A stretch of 64,000 nucleotides of DNA from Lysobacter concretionis Ko07 = DSM 16239 (GCF_000768345.1 NZ_AVPS01000006.1:62001-126000); one strand, 5' to 3'; numbered from the stretch's first letter, positions 17,448 through 26,434 are shown. The notes: generated from the sequence alone by a model not told the origin. Numbers and translations are program-made.

Positions 17448-18908
17448 ATGAATGATGTGACCCGAACCTTCTCTGCTGAAGGCGATTACAAGATCGCCGA
17501 CATTTCGCTGGCCGACTGGGGCCGCAAGGAGATCGACATCGCCGAGCACGAGATGCCGGGCCTGATGTCGATCCGCCAGAAGCACGCCGCCAGCCTGCCG
17601 CTGAAGGGCGTGCGCGTAACCGGCTCGCTGCACATGACCATCCAGACCGCGGTGCTGATCGAGACGCTGAAGGACATCGGCGCCGACGTGCGCTGGGCCT
17701 CGTGCAACATCTTCAGCACCCAGGACCACGCCGCCGCCGCGATCGCCGCGACCGGTACACCGGTGTTCGCCTGGAAAGGCGAGACGCTGGAGGAGTACTG
17801 GGACTGCACGCTGGACGCGCTGAGCTTCCCCGACGGCAAGGGTGGCTTCCTGGGCCCGCAGCTGGTGGTCGACGACGGCGGCGACGTGACCCTGCTGATC
17901 CACAAGGGCTTTGAACTGGAAAACGGCAGCAAGTGGGTCGACGAGAAGGCGTCCTCGCACGAGGAGCAGGTCATCAAGAACCTGCTCAAGCGCGTCGCCG
18001 TCGAGCGCCCGGGCTACTGGCACACCGTGGTCGAGGGCTGGAAGGGCGTCTCCGAGGAGACCACCACCGGCGTGCACCGCCTGTACCAGCTGGCCGAGGC
18101 CGGCACCCTGCTGATCCCGGCGATCAACGTCAACGACTCGGTCACCAAGTCCAAGTTCGACAACCTGTACGGCTGCCGCGAATCGCTGGCCGACGGCCTC
18201 AAGCGCGCGATGGACGTGATGCTGGCCGGCAAGGTCGCGGTGGTCTGCGGCTACGGCGACGTCGGCAAGGGCTGCGCGGCGTCGCTGCAGGCCTACGGTG
18301 CGCGCGTGGTGGTCACCGAGATCGACCCGATCTGCGCCCTGCAGGCGGCGATGGAAGGCTTCGAGATCAACACCATCGAGTCGACCCTGGGCCGCGGCGA
18401 CATCTACGTCACCACCACCGGCAACAAGGACATCATCACCGCCGCCCACATGCAGGCGATGAAGGACCAGGCGATCGTCTGCAACATCGGCCACTTCGAC
18501 AACGAGATCCAGGTCGATGCGCTGAAGGCGCTGCCCGGCGTGCAGCAGGTCAACATCAAGCCGCAGGTGGACAAGTACATCTTCCCGGACGTTGACGGAA
18601 AGCCCGGCAACGCGATCTTCCTGCTGGCCGAAGGCCGCCTGGTCAACCTCGGCTGCGCCACCGGCCACCCGAGCTTCGTGATGTCCAACTCGTTCGCCAA
18701 CCAGACCCTGGCGCAGATCGACCTGTGGGCGAACAAGGACCGGTATGAGAACAAGGTCTACCTGCTGCCGAAGAAGCTGGACGAGGAAGTCGCGCGCCTG
18801 CACCTGGAGAAGATCGGCGTGAAGCTGACCACCCTGACCGCCGAACAGGCCGATTACCTCGGCGTGCCGGTCGACGGCCCGTTCAAGCCGGACCACTACC
18901 GCTACTGA
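17448..18908 (+). CDS. ahcY: S-adenosylhomocysteine hydrolase
   Basis: AhcY splits S-adenosylhomocysteine into homocysteine and adenosine, relieving product inhibition of methyltransferases. The 486-residue protein has [47 protein letters not shown] and the NAD-binding motif [13 protein letters not shown]. It ends in the C-terminal KPDHYRY that completes a neighbouring subunit's cofactor site. The insert typical of the long (about 480-residue) bacterial form is present. Expression is predicted to be controlled by the SAH riboswitch in its leader. Confidence 0.98.
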   Translation: MNDVTRTFSAEGDYKIADISLADWGRKEIDIAEHEMPGLMSIRQKHAASLPLKGVRVTGSLHMTIQTAVLIETLKDIGADVRWASCNIFSTQDHAAAAIAATGTPVFAWKGETLEEYWDCTLDALSFPDGKGGFLGPQLVVDDGGDVTLLIHKGFELENGSKWVDEKASSHEEQVIKNLLKRVAVERPGYWHTVVEGWKGVSEETTTGVHRLYQLAEAGTLLIPAINVNDSVTKSKFDNLYGCRESLADGLKRAMDVMLAGKVAVVCGYGDVGKGCAASLQAYGARVVVTEIDPICALQAAMEGFEINTIESTLGRGDIYVTTTGNKDIITAAHMQAMKDQAIVCNIGHFDNEIQVDALKALPGVQQVNIKPQVDKYIFPDVDGKPGNAIFLLAEGRLVNLGCATGHPSFVMSNSFANQTLAQIDLWANKDRYENKVYLLPKKLDEEVARLHLEKIGVKLTTLTAEQADYLGVPVDGPFKPDHYRY

Positions 18909-18938
18909 TCGGCTGGCCGGTCTTTGCGTTGAAACAGA

Positions 18939-18965
18939 ACGGACGCCGCAGGGCGTCCGTTTTTT
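18939..18965 (+). terminator. Rho-independent terminator after ahcY
   Basis: ACGGACGCC pairs with GGCGTCCGT across a GCAG loop, followed by six T residues, about 30 bases after the ahcY stop. Confidence 0.92.
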
Positions 18966-19020
18966 ATTGCGGACCGGACATCGGAAACTCGCATCCGGTC
19001 CGCACTACCCGTTGCAACCG

Positions 19021-19578
19021 CTACGGCCGCCAGTTGGCGTTGCGTTCCCAGAACTCGACGCTGCGCCGGTACGCCTCGCGGTCCAGCCCGATGCCCGAAC
19101 CGCCCTCCTCCACCCCGAGCGCGTTGCGCATCATCGTGATCGGCGCCATCGGGATTTCCTCCGGCGCCATCGTGTACAGGCAACCGACCACGCCCCAGTC
19201 GCCGTCGATGGGTGAGCCTTCCGCGGCCATCTGCTCGCGGCTGTAGAGGATCGGCACCATGTAGCGCGCCACCGGCGGTTCCACGCCTTCGAACCAGCGC
19301 ACCAGCACCGGCAACTCCCCGCGTGAGCGGGCCTCATAGGCTGAGCGCAGCTGGTGGCGGTTGGCATCGGTGACCGGCACCGTGATGCAGCGCGTGGACG
19401 TCCAGTTTTCGTGGACGTGCAGCTTGCAGAACGGCGCATAGCCGTCGAGCACCTTCAGCGGCGCGTGCTCGTTGAGGTAACGCTCGAACCCGTCCGGCGT
19501 GCAGTCCTGGATGGCGTTGCGGCGCCGGTCGCGGGGGAACAGCCGGGTACGGGCGAAAGGAGTCAGGACGATGGACAT
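19021..19578 (-). CDS. DUF3228-like conserved protein
   Basis: A 185-residue soluble protein starting MSIVLTPFARTRLFPRDRRR. Conserved-looking segments are PLKVLDGYAPFCKLHVHENW, VRWFEGVEPPVARYMVPILY and DWGVVGCLYTMAPEEIPMAP. It resembles the DUF3228 family, whose function is unknown; I recall the family only from its N-terminal pattern. No signal peptide or membrane segment. It converges on ahcY and is transcribed alone. Confidence 0.75.
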   Translation of the reverse strand: MSIVLTPFARTRLFPRDRRRNAIQDCTPDGFERYLNEHAPLKVLDGYAPFCKLHVHENWTSTRCITVPVTDANRHQLRSAYEARSRGELPVLVRWFEGVEPPVARYMVPILYSREQMAAEGSPIDGDWGVVGCLYTMAPEEIPMAPITMMRNALGVEEGGSGIGLDREAYRRSVEFWERNANWRP

Positions 19579-19704
19579 GGCGAATCGGCAGCAAGGCGTC
19601 GGCAGGGAAGACCCGACAGGTTAACGGTTCCGCCGACCGCGTCGCCGCCGAGGGCGTCGGCCACGTTGCTGCTATCGTCTTCCAGACCACCCCGGACAAC
19701 CGCC

Positions 19705-20058
19705 ATGGCAACGGATGCGGACTTCGTCGACTACATCGCCGGGCAGGCCGACCTGGGCGGGCGCCTGACCCGCAAGAAGATGTTCGGCGAGTACGCCCTG
19801 TATCTCGACGGCAAGGTGGTCGCGTTCGTCTGCGACAACAGCCTCTTCATCAAGCCCACCGCCGCCGTGGAACAGCTCGCCCCCGGCCTGCCGCAACGTC
19901 CGCCCTATCCGGTGGCCAAGCCCTATCCCGTCGCCGATGAGCTGCTGGACGACAGCGAGGCCCTGCAACGCCTGCTGATCCGGACCGCCGCGCTGCTGCC
20001 GGTGCCGCGACCCCGGACGAAGAAGAAGCCGACCACGCCGCCTCAGGCAAGGCCGTAG
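19705..20058 (+). CDS. TfoX N-terminal domain protein
   Basis: A 117-residue protein made of a single TfoX N-terminal domain: GRLTRKKMFGEYALYLDGKV and FVCDNSLFIKPT are characteristic, with a basic proline/lysine-rich tail (PRPRTKKKPTTPPQ). Full-length TfoX/Sxy regulates competence, but stand-alone N-domain proteins are widespread and mostly uncharacterised, so no competence role is claimed. It lies divergently from the DUF3228-like gene and upstream of metF. Confidence 0.85.
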   Translation: MATDADFVDYIAGQADLGGRLTRKKMFGEYALYLDGKVVAFVCDNSLFIKPTAAVEQLAPGLPQRPPYPVAKPYPVADELLDDSEALQRLLIRTAALLPVPRPRTKKKPTTPPQARP

Positions 20059-20115
20059 CTGCAAAGACCCGGAAGCCGGTCCGGCGTCTTCCCGTCACGG
20101 AACGGCACATAACGA

Positions 20116-20131
20116 CTTCATCGCGATGAAG
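20116..20131. promoter_or_regulatory. Perfect 16-bp palindrome in the metF promoter region
   Basis: CTTCATCGCGATGAAG is a perfect palindrome centred 45 bases before the metF ATG. A likely -10 element (TACACT, 20135-20140) starts four bases after it, so a bound repressor would block RNA polymerase. It may be the operator of a methionine-pathway regulator; which one cannot be read from the sequence. Confidence 0.55.
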
Positions 20132-20168
20132 CGATACACTCTGCCAATTCCTTCCCAGCCGCGTCCCG

Positions 20169-20993
20169 ATGACCCCGATCAGCTTCGAGTTCTATCCGCC
20201 CAAGACCGACGAGCAGCGCGTGCAACTCGACCGCACCGCGGCGCGCCTGAAGGCGCATGACCCCGATTACGTCAGCGTGACCTTTGGTGCCGGCGGATCG
20301 ACCCTGAGCCACACGCCCGAGGCGATCCAGCGCCTGCGCAGCGAGCACGCCTACGACGCCGCCCCGCACATCACCTGCATGGGCGGCTCGCGCGCGGAGA
20401 TCCGCAACCTGCTCAAGCTCTACCGGGCGATGGGCGCCAGGCGCCTTGTCACCCTGCGCGGCGATGTGCCCTCGGGCATGGTCAGCCCGGGCGACCTGCG
20501 CTACGCCAGCGAGCTGGTGGAATTCATCCGCGCCGAGACCGGCGACCACTTCCACATCGAGGTCGCGGCCTATCCGGAAGTGCATCCCCAGGCCCGCGAT
20601 GCGCATACCGACCTGGCCCACTTCCTGGCCAAGGCGCGCGCCGGCGCGGATGGCGCGATCACCCAGTACTTCTACAACGCCGATGCCTACTTCCGTTTCG
20701 TCGACGACGTGCGCGCGGCCGGTATCGATATCCCGATCGTGCCGGGCATCATGCCGATCTCGAACTTCAGCCAGATCCGCCGCTTCTCCGACATGTGCGG
20801 TGCGGAGATCCCGCGCTGGGTGAGCCAGCGCATGCTCGCCTACGCCGACGACGTGGACAGCGTGCGTGCGTTCGGTGCCGAGGTCGTCGCGCAGCTGTGC
20901 CAGCGGTTGATCGCCGGCGGTGCACCGGGGCTGCATTTCTACACGCTGAACCTGGCCCGGCCGACCCTGGGCGTGCTCAGCCAGCTGGCCTGA
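20169..20993 (+). CDS. metF: 5,10-methylenetetrahydrofolate reductase
   Basis: MetF is the FAD enzyme that makes 5-methyltetrahydrofolate for methionine synthesis. The 274-residue protein starts MTPISFEFYPPKTDEQRVQL. SVTFGAGGSTLSHTPEAI, LVTLRGDVP and VEVHPQARDA-like sequence (AAYPEVHPQARDAHTD) are family hallmarks, and NADFYF-equivalent QYFYNADAYFRFVDD is present. Together with metK and ahcY nearby it completes most of the methyl cycle; metE/metH is not in the window. It has no SAH riboswitch, unlike ahcY, but a palindrome overlaps its promoter. Confidence 0.95.
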   Translation: MTPISFEFYPPKTDEQRVQLDRTAARLKAHDPDYVSVTFGAGGSTLSHTPEAIQRLRSEHAYDAAPHITCMGGSRAEIRNLLKLYRAMGARRLVTLRGDVPSGMVSPGDLRYASELVEFIRAETGDHFHIEVAAYPEVHPQARDAHTDLAHFLAKARAGADGAITQYFYNADAYFRFVDDVRAAGIDIPIVPGIMPISNFSQIRRFSDMCGAEIPRWVSQRMLAYADDVDSVRAFGAEVVAQLCQRLIAGGAPGLHFYTLNLARPTLGVLSQLA

Positions 20994-21078
20994 ACCCTTC
21001 ACCTCGCCGCGGTTTGCGGCGTTCCATCGCGGCCGGGCAGTGACGTCCCGTTCCAGATCGCGGTAGTACGCTGCGCGC

Positions 21079-21696
21079 ATGAATTGCCGCTACCCCCGCC
21101 TGCCGCTTGCGTCGCTCCTTGCCAGAGTGCTGCTGGTCGCGGCTGCCTGCCCGATGATCGCGACGGCGGCGGTGGTGCGTTGTCAGTTGCCGGACGGAAG
21201 CACGCTGTATACCGATCGTCGCTGCAGCGATCTGGGGGCCACGCTGCAGCTCACATTTCCCGATTCCGATGCCGATTCCGATGCCAATACCGGAGCCCGG
21301 ACCAGCACCAGGGCCAGAGCCCGCACAGGTCTCTACAGGCGCGGCTGCGCACGCAACCTGCCGGACCTGATGCTGCGGATCTCCAGCGCCATCGACAACC
21401 ACGACACCAACCTTCTTGCCGGCGTCTACCACTGGGCGGGCATGTCGGGCCGCCGCAGCAAAACCGTGATGGATCGGCTGGATCGGGTGGCACGGCATCC
21501 GCTGGTCGGCGTCGTCCCGGTCATGGCGGGTGTCACAGAGGATCCTTCCGTTGGCGACGACTCCCCATTCGACCCCCACTCCGGCGAGACGCCCGTTGCG
21601 CTGCGGATCGAACAGACCCTGGACAACGGCGTCACGCCATCGAATACCGTGTTCGGACTCCGCCGGCATTTCGGCTGCCTGTGGATCCAGGGCTGA
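21079..21696 (+). CDS. Secreted DUF4124-like hypothetical protein
   Basis: A 205-residue protein with an N-terminal signal sequence (LASLLARVLLVAAACPMIAT) and then AVVRCQLPDGSTLYTDRRC, the pattern of a DUF4124 domain (short periplasmic module of unknown function). The middle contains an Asp/Ser/Thr/Arg-rich linker encoded by an imperfect tandem CCGATTCCGATG repeat (about 21261-21286). The C-terminal 100 residues have no recognisable family. It is convergent with the sensor kinase gene. Confidence 0.7.
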   Translation: MNCRYPRLPLASLLARVLLVAAACPMIATAAVVRCQLPDGSTLYTDRRCSDLGATLQLTFPDSDADSDANTGARTSTRARARTGLYRRGCARNLPDLMLRISSAIDNHDTNLLAGVYHWAGMSGRRSKTVMDRLDRVARHPLVGVVPVMAGVTEDPSVGDDSPFDPHSGETPVALRIEQTLDNGVTPSNTVFGLRRHFGCLWIQG

Positions 21697-21715
21697 CCCT
21701 CCGCCGCCAACCGGC

Positions 21716-23083
21716 CTAGCCGTCGCCATCCATCGGCAGTGCTTCGTGCGGCGGGTCGAACCTCAGCGTCGCGACCACGCCGAACTCGCGGCCGGGTTGC
21801 ACCGACACGTCCCAGCCGTACAGCGCGCACAGCCGGCGCACGATCGACAGGCCGATGCCGCCGCCCTGCGAATGCCCGGCATGGGTGCCGCGGTAGCCGC
21901 GCTGGAAAATGTTGGCGGCGTCCTCCGGACTCAGGCCCGGACCGGAATCGACCACCTCGACCGCGCCCGGCAGCATCCGCACAATCACCTCGCCTTCGGT
22001 CGTGTACTTCACCGCGTTGCCGATCAGATTGCCCAGCGCGACCGCGACCGCGGCCTCCGGCGCATCGACGATGAGCGGACCCGATCCGTTCTCCAGCCGC
22101 AGTTCCAGCGGCTTGCCAGCCAGCTGGGTGCGGTGGACATCGAGCGATTGCGCCGCAAGTTTGGCCACATCGGTCGCCCCATGGCCCCGCTCGTTGCGCG
22201 ACAGCAGCAACAGCGCGCTGATCAGGTCGGTGCATTGCTGTTCGGCACGCTGGATACGCGCCAGCCGCGCACGCGTCTTCTCGTCCACATCCGGACGTGA
22301 CAGCAGCAATTCCACCGCCCCGCGGATCACCGCCAACGGCGTGCGCAACTCATGGCTGACGTCGGCGTTGAACTCGCGGTCGCGCTGGACCACTTCGGTC
22401 AGGCGGCCGGCGTAATCGTCCAGCGCCTCGGCCAGCTGCCCCACCTCGTCATCGGGGAAATGCGCCGCCAGCGCCTCGGGCTGCGCGCTGCGGCCGGACT
22501 GCTTGAGCCGGCGCGCGAGCTCGGACACCGGACTCATCACCCGCGATGCCGACCACCAGCCCAGCACCAGCGACAACAAGGTGAACAACAACACCGAGGC
22601 GTACAGCGCGTGGTTGAATTTCTCTTCGCTGCGCTTGGCCTGGGTCATGTCATAGGCAAGGAAGAACCACGCCTGCGGCGTCTTCCGCACCGCCAGCTTG
22701 TAGGCGAATTCTTCGCCGTCCACATCGACCCCGGTCATCCCGGTGATGCCGTCGGACAGCTCGTACCACTCGGGCCGGTTGATCCGCACCGACTCGAACC
22801 GGTCAGGGGTGTAGACGTAGGCCCGGATCAGGTCAACCGGGAACTGCAGGTTCTTCGGGTCCTGGTCGAACTGCCGCGCGGCCTCGGAGATATTGCGGTT
22901 CATCATCTCCTCGACCAGCTGGTTCTCTACCCGCGCGCGGGTCCAGTTGGTCGCCCAGGCGAACAGCAGGGTCAGGCTGAAACCCAGCAGCACGAAGGAC
23001 AGGATGATGCGGCTGCGCAGCCGCCGCCGGTAACGCATCCGGTGCCGCGGCACCGTCGCCGGCGTTGTTTCAGGTGGCCGCAT
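21716..23083 (-). CDS. Sensor histidine kinase (PhoQ-like organisation)
   Basis: A membrane sensor kinase of about 455 residues partnering the response regulator just upstream. One membrane helix (SRIILSFVLLGFSLTLLFAW) leads to a periplasmic domain of about 135 residues, then a second helix (ALYASVLLFTLLSLVLGWW), a HAMP segment, the H-box DVSHELRTPLAVIRGAVELL, the N-box LGNLIGNAVKYT and the G-boxes VDSGPGLSP and GGGIGLSI. The start at 23083 (MRPPETTPAT) overlaps the regulator stop by 14 bases; a longer start at 23113 is possible. Its signal is unknown. Confidence 0.9.
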   Translation of the reverse strand: MRPPETTPATVPRHRMRYRRRLRSRIILSFVLLGFSLTLLFAWATNWTRARVENQLVEEMMNRNISEAARQFDQDPKNLQFPVDLIRAYVYTPDRFESVRINRPEWYELSDGITGMTGVDVDGEEFAYKLAVRKTPQAWFFLAYDMTQAKRSEEKFNHALYASVLLFTLLSLVLGWWSASRVMSPVSELARRLKQSGRSAQPEALAAHFPDDEVGQLAEALDDYAGRLTEVVQRDREFNADVSHELRTPLAVIRGAVELLLSRPDVDEKTRARLARIQRAEQQCTDLISALLLLSRNERGHGATDVAKLAAQSLDVHRTQLAGKPLELRLENGSGPLIVDAPEAAVAVALGNLIGNAVKYTTEGEVIVRMLPGAVEVVDSGPGLSPEDAANIFQRGYRGTHAGHSQGGGIGLSIVRRLCALYGWDVSVQPGREFGVVATLRFDPPHEALPMDGDG

Positions 23084-23753
23084 CGAGTTCCGCAATCCGG
23101 TATCCGATGCCATGGCGGGTGTGGATCAGCGAGGTCGGGAACGGCTTGTCGACCACCGCGCGCAGGCCGTGGATATGCACGCGCAGGCTGTCGGAATCAG
23201 GCAGTTCCTCGCCCCACACCCGGGTTTCCAGTTCCTGCCGCGTCACCACTGCCGGCGACGATTCCATCAGCGCCTGCAGGATTTTCAGGCCGGTCGGGTT
23301 GAGCTGCAGCAGCTTGCCCTGGCGACGCACTTCCAGCGTGTCCAGGTTGTACTCCAGGTCGGCCGCGGTCAGCACCCGCGTCTTCACCCCGCGCCCGCGC
23401 CGGGCCAGCGCGTTCAGGCGCACCTCGACCTCCTGCAGCGCGAACGGCTTGATCAGGTAATCGTCGGCGCCGGAATCGAAGCCGGCCAGCTTGTTGTCCA
23501 GGCTGTCGCGCGCGGTCAGCATCAACACCGGGGTCTGCTTGCGCGCCTCGTTGCGCAGCTTCCGGCACACCTCCAGCCCGTCGATCCCGGGCAGGTTGAG
23601 GTCCAGCACGATCGCATCGAAGTCGTGCACCACCGCCAGATGCAGGCCGGTGATGCCATCGGCGGCGAAATCGACGGTATGCCCGCGATCTTCGAGGAAG
23701 TCACCGAGATTGGCGGCGATGTCCTGATTGTCTTCAATGACGAGGATGCGCAT
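23070..23753 (-). CDS. OmpR/PhoP-family response regulator
   Basis: A 227-residue regulator. The receiver domain (1-120) starts MRILVIEDNQDIAANLGDFL, with phosphoacceptor D51 in VLDLNLPG, the conserved Thr in LMLTARDS and Lys in YLIKPF. The C-terminal winged-helix DNA-binding domain (about 130-222) ends DSLRVHIHGLRAVVDKPF and HTRHGIGYRI. AGGA lies upstream of the ATG. It overlaps the kinase gene, so the two are a single transcription unit. The closest recognisable group is PhoP/ColR-like; target genes are unknown. Confidence 0.93.
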   Translation of the reverse strand: MRILVIEDNQDIAANLGDFLEDRGHTVDFAADGITGLHLAVVHDFDAIVLDLNLPGIDGLEVCRKLRNEARKQTPVLMLTARDSLDNKLAGFDSGADDYLIKPFALQEVEVRLNALARRGRGVKTRVLTAADLEYNLDTLEVRRQGKLLQLNPTGLKILQALMESSPAVVTRQELETRVWGEELPDSDSLRVHIHGLRAVVDKPFPTSLIHTRHGIGYRIAELDAAT

Positions 23754-24156
23754 GGGGTGTTCCTGGATGGGAGGGGTTGCGGACAGTTTCGCGGCCCGCG
23801 GATCACGGCAATGTGCTGCCGAGGATATCGCGTCTGGCGCGTCCGCCCCGGGAACCGATTCTGCCAGAGCTCCGACCGCGCGCGTCCTGCCAGCGAACCA
23901 TAAAAAAGCCCAGACGCGGGGCCACCGCGCCTGGGCCAAAAGTTGTTGCCCCGATACCGAAACCTGCCTGATGCCGTGCTGCGGTGCCATCACCGATCTG
24001 GGTCGTTGACTGAAACCGTTTGACCCAGGATCCGTTGTGACGACCGTGACGTGGAACCAGCCGTGCTGCGGTTTGAGCAAAACTACGGTGCGGGCGATTA
24101 AATGCTTGTTAAAAATTCAGCTGAATACTGTTGTCCACGTGTGTCAGAACCTCGGG
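23754..24156. other. Non-coding stretch between a secreted-protein gene and the response regulator
   Basis: These 400 bases hold no gene. They contain a strong minus-strand terminator (23902-23936), a hairpin CTGGGTC/GACCCAG (23998-24028), and two copies of GCCGTGCTGCGGT near 23973 and 24060. An A+T-rich patch (24097-24126) carries TTAAA repeated at an 11-base interval (24098, 24109) and the palindrome ATTCAGCTGAAT (24115-24126). A small RNA read leftward from the A+T-rich patch to the terminator is conceivable. Confidence 0.5.
23902..23936 (-). terminator. Strong Rho-independent terminator (minus strand)
   Basis: On the minus strand GCCCAG and CGCGG-type arms (GCCCAG-CCGCG complement) form an eleven-base stem with one mismatch, followed by TTTTTT. 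It ends whatever is transcribed leftward from beyond 23936: either the long 3' tail of the secreted-protein gene (stop 24157) or a separate small RNA. Confidence 0.85.
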
Positions 24157-24648
24157 TTATCGCACATCGACTTTCGCTTCGGCTTTCTGGATCGTCATCA
24201 GCAAATCCTTGTCGCCTTCGCGCGCGCGACGGCGCTCGGCGACCGTCTTGCACGAATTGGTTGGCATCTTGCTGCCGGTCGGACGCTCCCGCCGGCACAC
24301 CAGCCGACTGTCGTCCGAGGCACGGGCCAGGATCTGGTTGAGCTCCTCCTGCCGGTTGAACACCTCGACCTGCTGGACGGGCGGCAAGGTATCCACCGAG
24401 CCGGTTCGTCCAATCAACGCATCCATCTCGGACATCAGCGCCAGCGCGCGGCTACGCGCCTCCGGGGTGATCTCGGCAAAAGTCTCGTCGCCCGCAAGTG
24501 CCTGTTCGATGGCCGCGCGTTTCGCACCGAAATCAGCCGTCTTGGCGACATCGACCGCGATCACGGTCGCCGCCACCGCCGGCGCGGCAACTAAGGCCAG
24601 CGCCAGCGCCAACCCCACACCCTTCTTCCAGCTATTCCACACGATCAT
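24157..24648 (-). CDS. Small secreted hypothetical protein with paired cysteines
   Basis: A 163-residue protein. The ATG at 24648 has AGGAG upstream and gives a signal peptide (KKGVGLALALALVAAPAVAA). The mature part is helical and charged. Near the C-terminus VCRRERPTGSKMPTNSCKT has two Cys 14 residues apart, followed by an Arg/Glu/Asp-rich helix (AERRRAREGDKDLLMTIQKA). This Cys-containing motif recurs in short exported proteins of Xanthomonadaceae, as far as I recall, with no assigned function. It lies downstream of rimK on the same strand, about 160 bases away. Confidence 0.72.
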   Translation of the reverse strand: MIVWNSWKKGVGLALALALVAAPAVAATVIAVDVAKTADFGAKRAAIEQALAGDETFAEITPEARSRALALMSEMDALIGRTGSVDTLPPVQQVEVFNRQEELNQILARASDDSRLVCRRERPTGSKMPTNSCKTVAERRRAREGDKDLLMTIQKAEAKVDVR

Positions 24649-24811
24649 TTCCCTACTCCTCTGTGCCGCAATGCGACGGATGGCTCCGACGATATCAAAA
24701 TTCACCCGCACGAAAATTCCGTCTGCTGCGGGGGTGTACCGATTGCCGCCGCGGCTGAAGCTGCTCTCGCGGACGCGACAGGAAACACGCTTGTCCCCGA
24801 CCCGCCCCGAC

Positions 24812-25720
24812 TCAGCCCTTCGCGGCCAATCGCTTGGCCGCACGGAGTTTGTGGCGTTTGGCCGCGTAGGTGATGATTTCGCCGGCGACATCGACGCCGC
24901 TGGCGTCCTCGATCCCTTCCAGGCCGGGCGAGGCATTCACTTCCAGCACCAGCGGGCCGCGCCGGGAGCGGATCAGGTCGACGCCGGCCACGCCCAGACC
25001 CAGCACGCGGGCGGCCCGGATCGCCACCTCCTGCTCGGCCAGGGTCGCCTTGACGCCCTTCGCACTGCCGCCGCGGTGCAGGTTGGAGCGGAAATCGCCC
25101 ATCGGCGCCTGCCGTTTCATCGCCGCGACCACCTTGCTGCCGACCACGAAACAGCGCAGGTCCGCGCCCTTGGCTTCGGGAATGAACTCCTGCACCAGGA
25201 ACTGCGCGTACAGCCCGCGCAACGCCTCGATGACCCCGCGCGAGGCGGAGACCTTCTCGGTCAGCATCACACCCGCGCCCTGGGTGCCTTCGTTGAGCTT
25301 GATGACGTGCGGCGGCGGGCCCAGCATCGCCAGCAGGTCGGCGGTGTCGTCCGGGTTGTCGCCGAACACCGTCACCGGCATGCCGATCCCGTGCGCGGCC
25401 AGCATCTGATGGCTGCGCAGCTTGTCGCGCGCGCGCAGGATCGCGTCCGACGGGTTCGGGCTCAGCGTTCCCATCAGCTCGAACTGGCGCAGCACCGCGC
25501 TGCCGTAACGCGTGACCGAGGCACCGATGCGCGGGATCACGACGTGGTAGCCGGAAATCGGGCGGCTCTTGTAACGCATCGCAAAGCCGTCGCTGGAGAT
25601 GTGCATGTAGCAGCGCAACGGGTCCAGGGTGCGCACGCTGTGGCCATGCTCGCGGGCGGCCTCGACCAGGCGACGGGTCGAATACAGCTTGGTGTTGCGG
25701 GAGAGGATCGCGAATTTCAT
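24812..25720 (-). CDS. rimK: RimK-type alpha-L-glutamate ligase
   Basis: A 302-residue ATP-grasp ligase that adds glutamates to the C-terminus of ribosomal protein S6. [20 protein letters not shown] begins the N-terminal domain. The ATP-grasp core includes [35 protein letters not shown] and the Mg-binding [13 protein letters not shown]. The first codon overlaps the stop of the upstream protease gene by four bases. This is the rimB-rimK pair known in pseudomonads, where it modifies ribosomes and alters gene expression (family knowledge). Confidence 0.95.
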   Translation of the reverse strand: MKFAILSRNTKLYSTRRLVEAAREHGHSVRTLDPLRCYMHISSDGFAMRYKSRPISGYHVVIPRIGASVTRYGSAVLRQFELMGTLSPNPSDAILRARDKLRSHQMLAAHGIGMPVTVFGDNPDDTADLLAMLGPPPHVIKLNEGTQGAGVMLTEKVSASRGVIEALRGLYAQFLVQEFIPEAKGADLRCFVVGSKVVAAMKRQAPMGDFRSNLHRGGSAKGVKATLAEQEVAIRAARVLGLGVAGVDLIRSRRGPLVLEVNASPGLEGIEDASGVDVAGEIITYAAKRHKLRAAKRLAAKG

Positions 25721-26223
25721 GCGTGCTGGCTCATGTGTGCCGGAACCGCGAGGGAGTCGATCTGGACCATTGGCATCCCGCCCGCACCGGGCCGGCCGTG
25801 CAGGAACGAGCGTGCGGGATCGACCGTGAACGTGCGAGCCATCGCCGTGCGCCCCAGCAGCATCGGAAACAGCATGCCGCGACGGTCGCTCAGGTTGATG
25901 TCGATGTCGCGCTCGACCCCGGCCAAGCGCAACCGGGTGCGCACGAACGCCCGGCGGGTGCGATGACCGCCCGAGTCGGTGACATCGCGCTCATCGATCA
26001 GCGGCGCGGCGCAATCCACCGCCATCCCGGCGCCACTGTGCGCGCCTCCCGGCGTCAGGCGGAAACCGACCCACGGCGCACCGCGCTCGACGAAGCGCCA
26101 CTGCGCATCCACGTGCAATGCCGAGGTACGCGCACCGCTGTCGACCTTGGCCCGGATCGCATGCACGCCCAGTCCCGGCAGATCCACCCACTCCCGCCAG
26201 CCAAGCACCACCCTGAACGTCAT
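25717..26223 (-). CDS. RimB-like aspartic (retropepsin-type) protease
   Basis: A 168-residue protein of the family named ATP-dependent zinc protease (RimB/RloA-like). It has the retropepsin-type signature [16 protein letters not shown]. In pseudomonads the equivalent protein trims the glutamate tail that RimK adds to S6. The start [20 protein letters not shown] at 26223 is chosen because GGAGG lies seven bases upstream. The stop overlaps rimK by four bases, so ligase and protease are translationally coupled. Confidence 0.88.
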   Translation of the reverse strand: MTFRVVLGWREWVDLPGLGVHAIRAKVDSGARTSALHVDAQWRFVERGAPWVGFRLTPGGAHSGAGMAVDCAAPLIDERDVTDSGGHRTRRAFVRTRLRLAGVERDIDINLSDRRGMLFPMLLGRTAMARTFTVDPARSFLHGRPGAGGMPMVQIDSLAVPAHMSQHA

Positions 26224-26252
26224 TACCGCCTCCGTACTACGAAGAACCATGC

Positions 26253-26294
26253 CGATGAAAACCTGGCGATGAAAACCTGGCGATGAAAACCTGC
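26253..26294. repeat. Three tandem copies of a 14-bp unit
   Basis: CGATGAAAACCTGG is repeated exactly twice with a third copy differing in its last base, 30 bases upstream of the protease gene start. It looks like replication slippage in the leader and could affect the promoter or leader length. Confidence 0.85.
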
Positions 26295-26390
26295 CGATGA
26301 TGCCGCCGGGGCGATGACCCGCGGGTTACGAACCCCGGCCATTGACTGCACGTGCGGGCGCGACCGGACCGGCCAATAAACACTGCCAAT

Positions 26391-26428
26391 AAAAACGGCG
26401 GCCCCGTCCGTGAGGACCGGGGCCGCCG
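26391..26428 (-). terminator. Terminator of the tRNA-Gly transcript
   Basis: On the minus strand CGGCGGCCCCG pairs perfectly with CGGGGCCGCCG, followed by TTTTT. It starts seven bases beyond the 3' end of the tRNA gene. Confidence 0.9.
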
Positions 26429-26434
26429 CATGTC

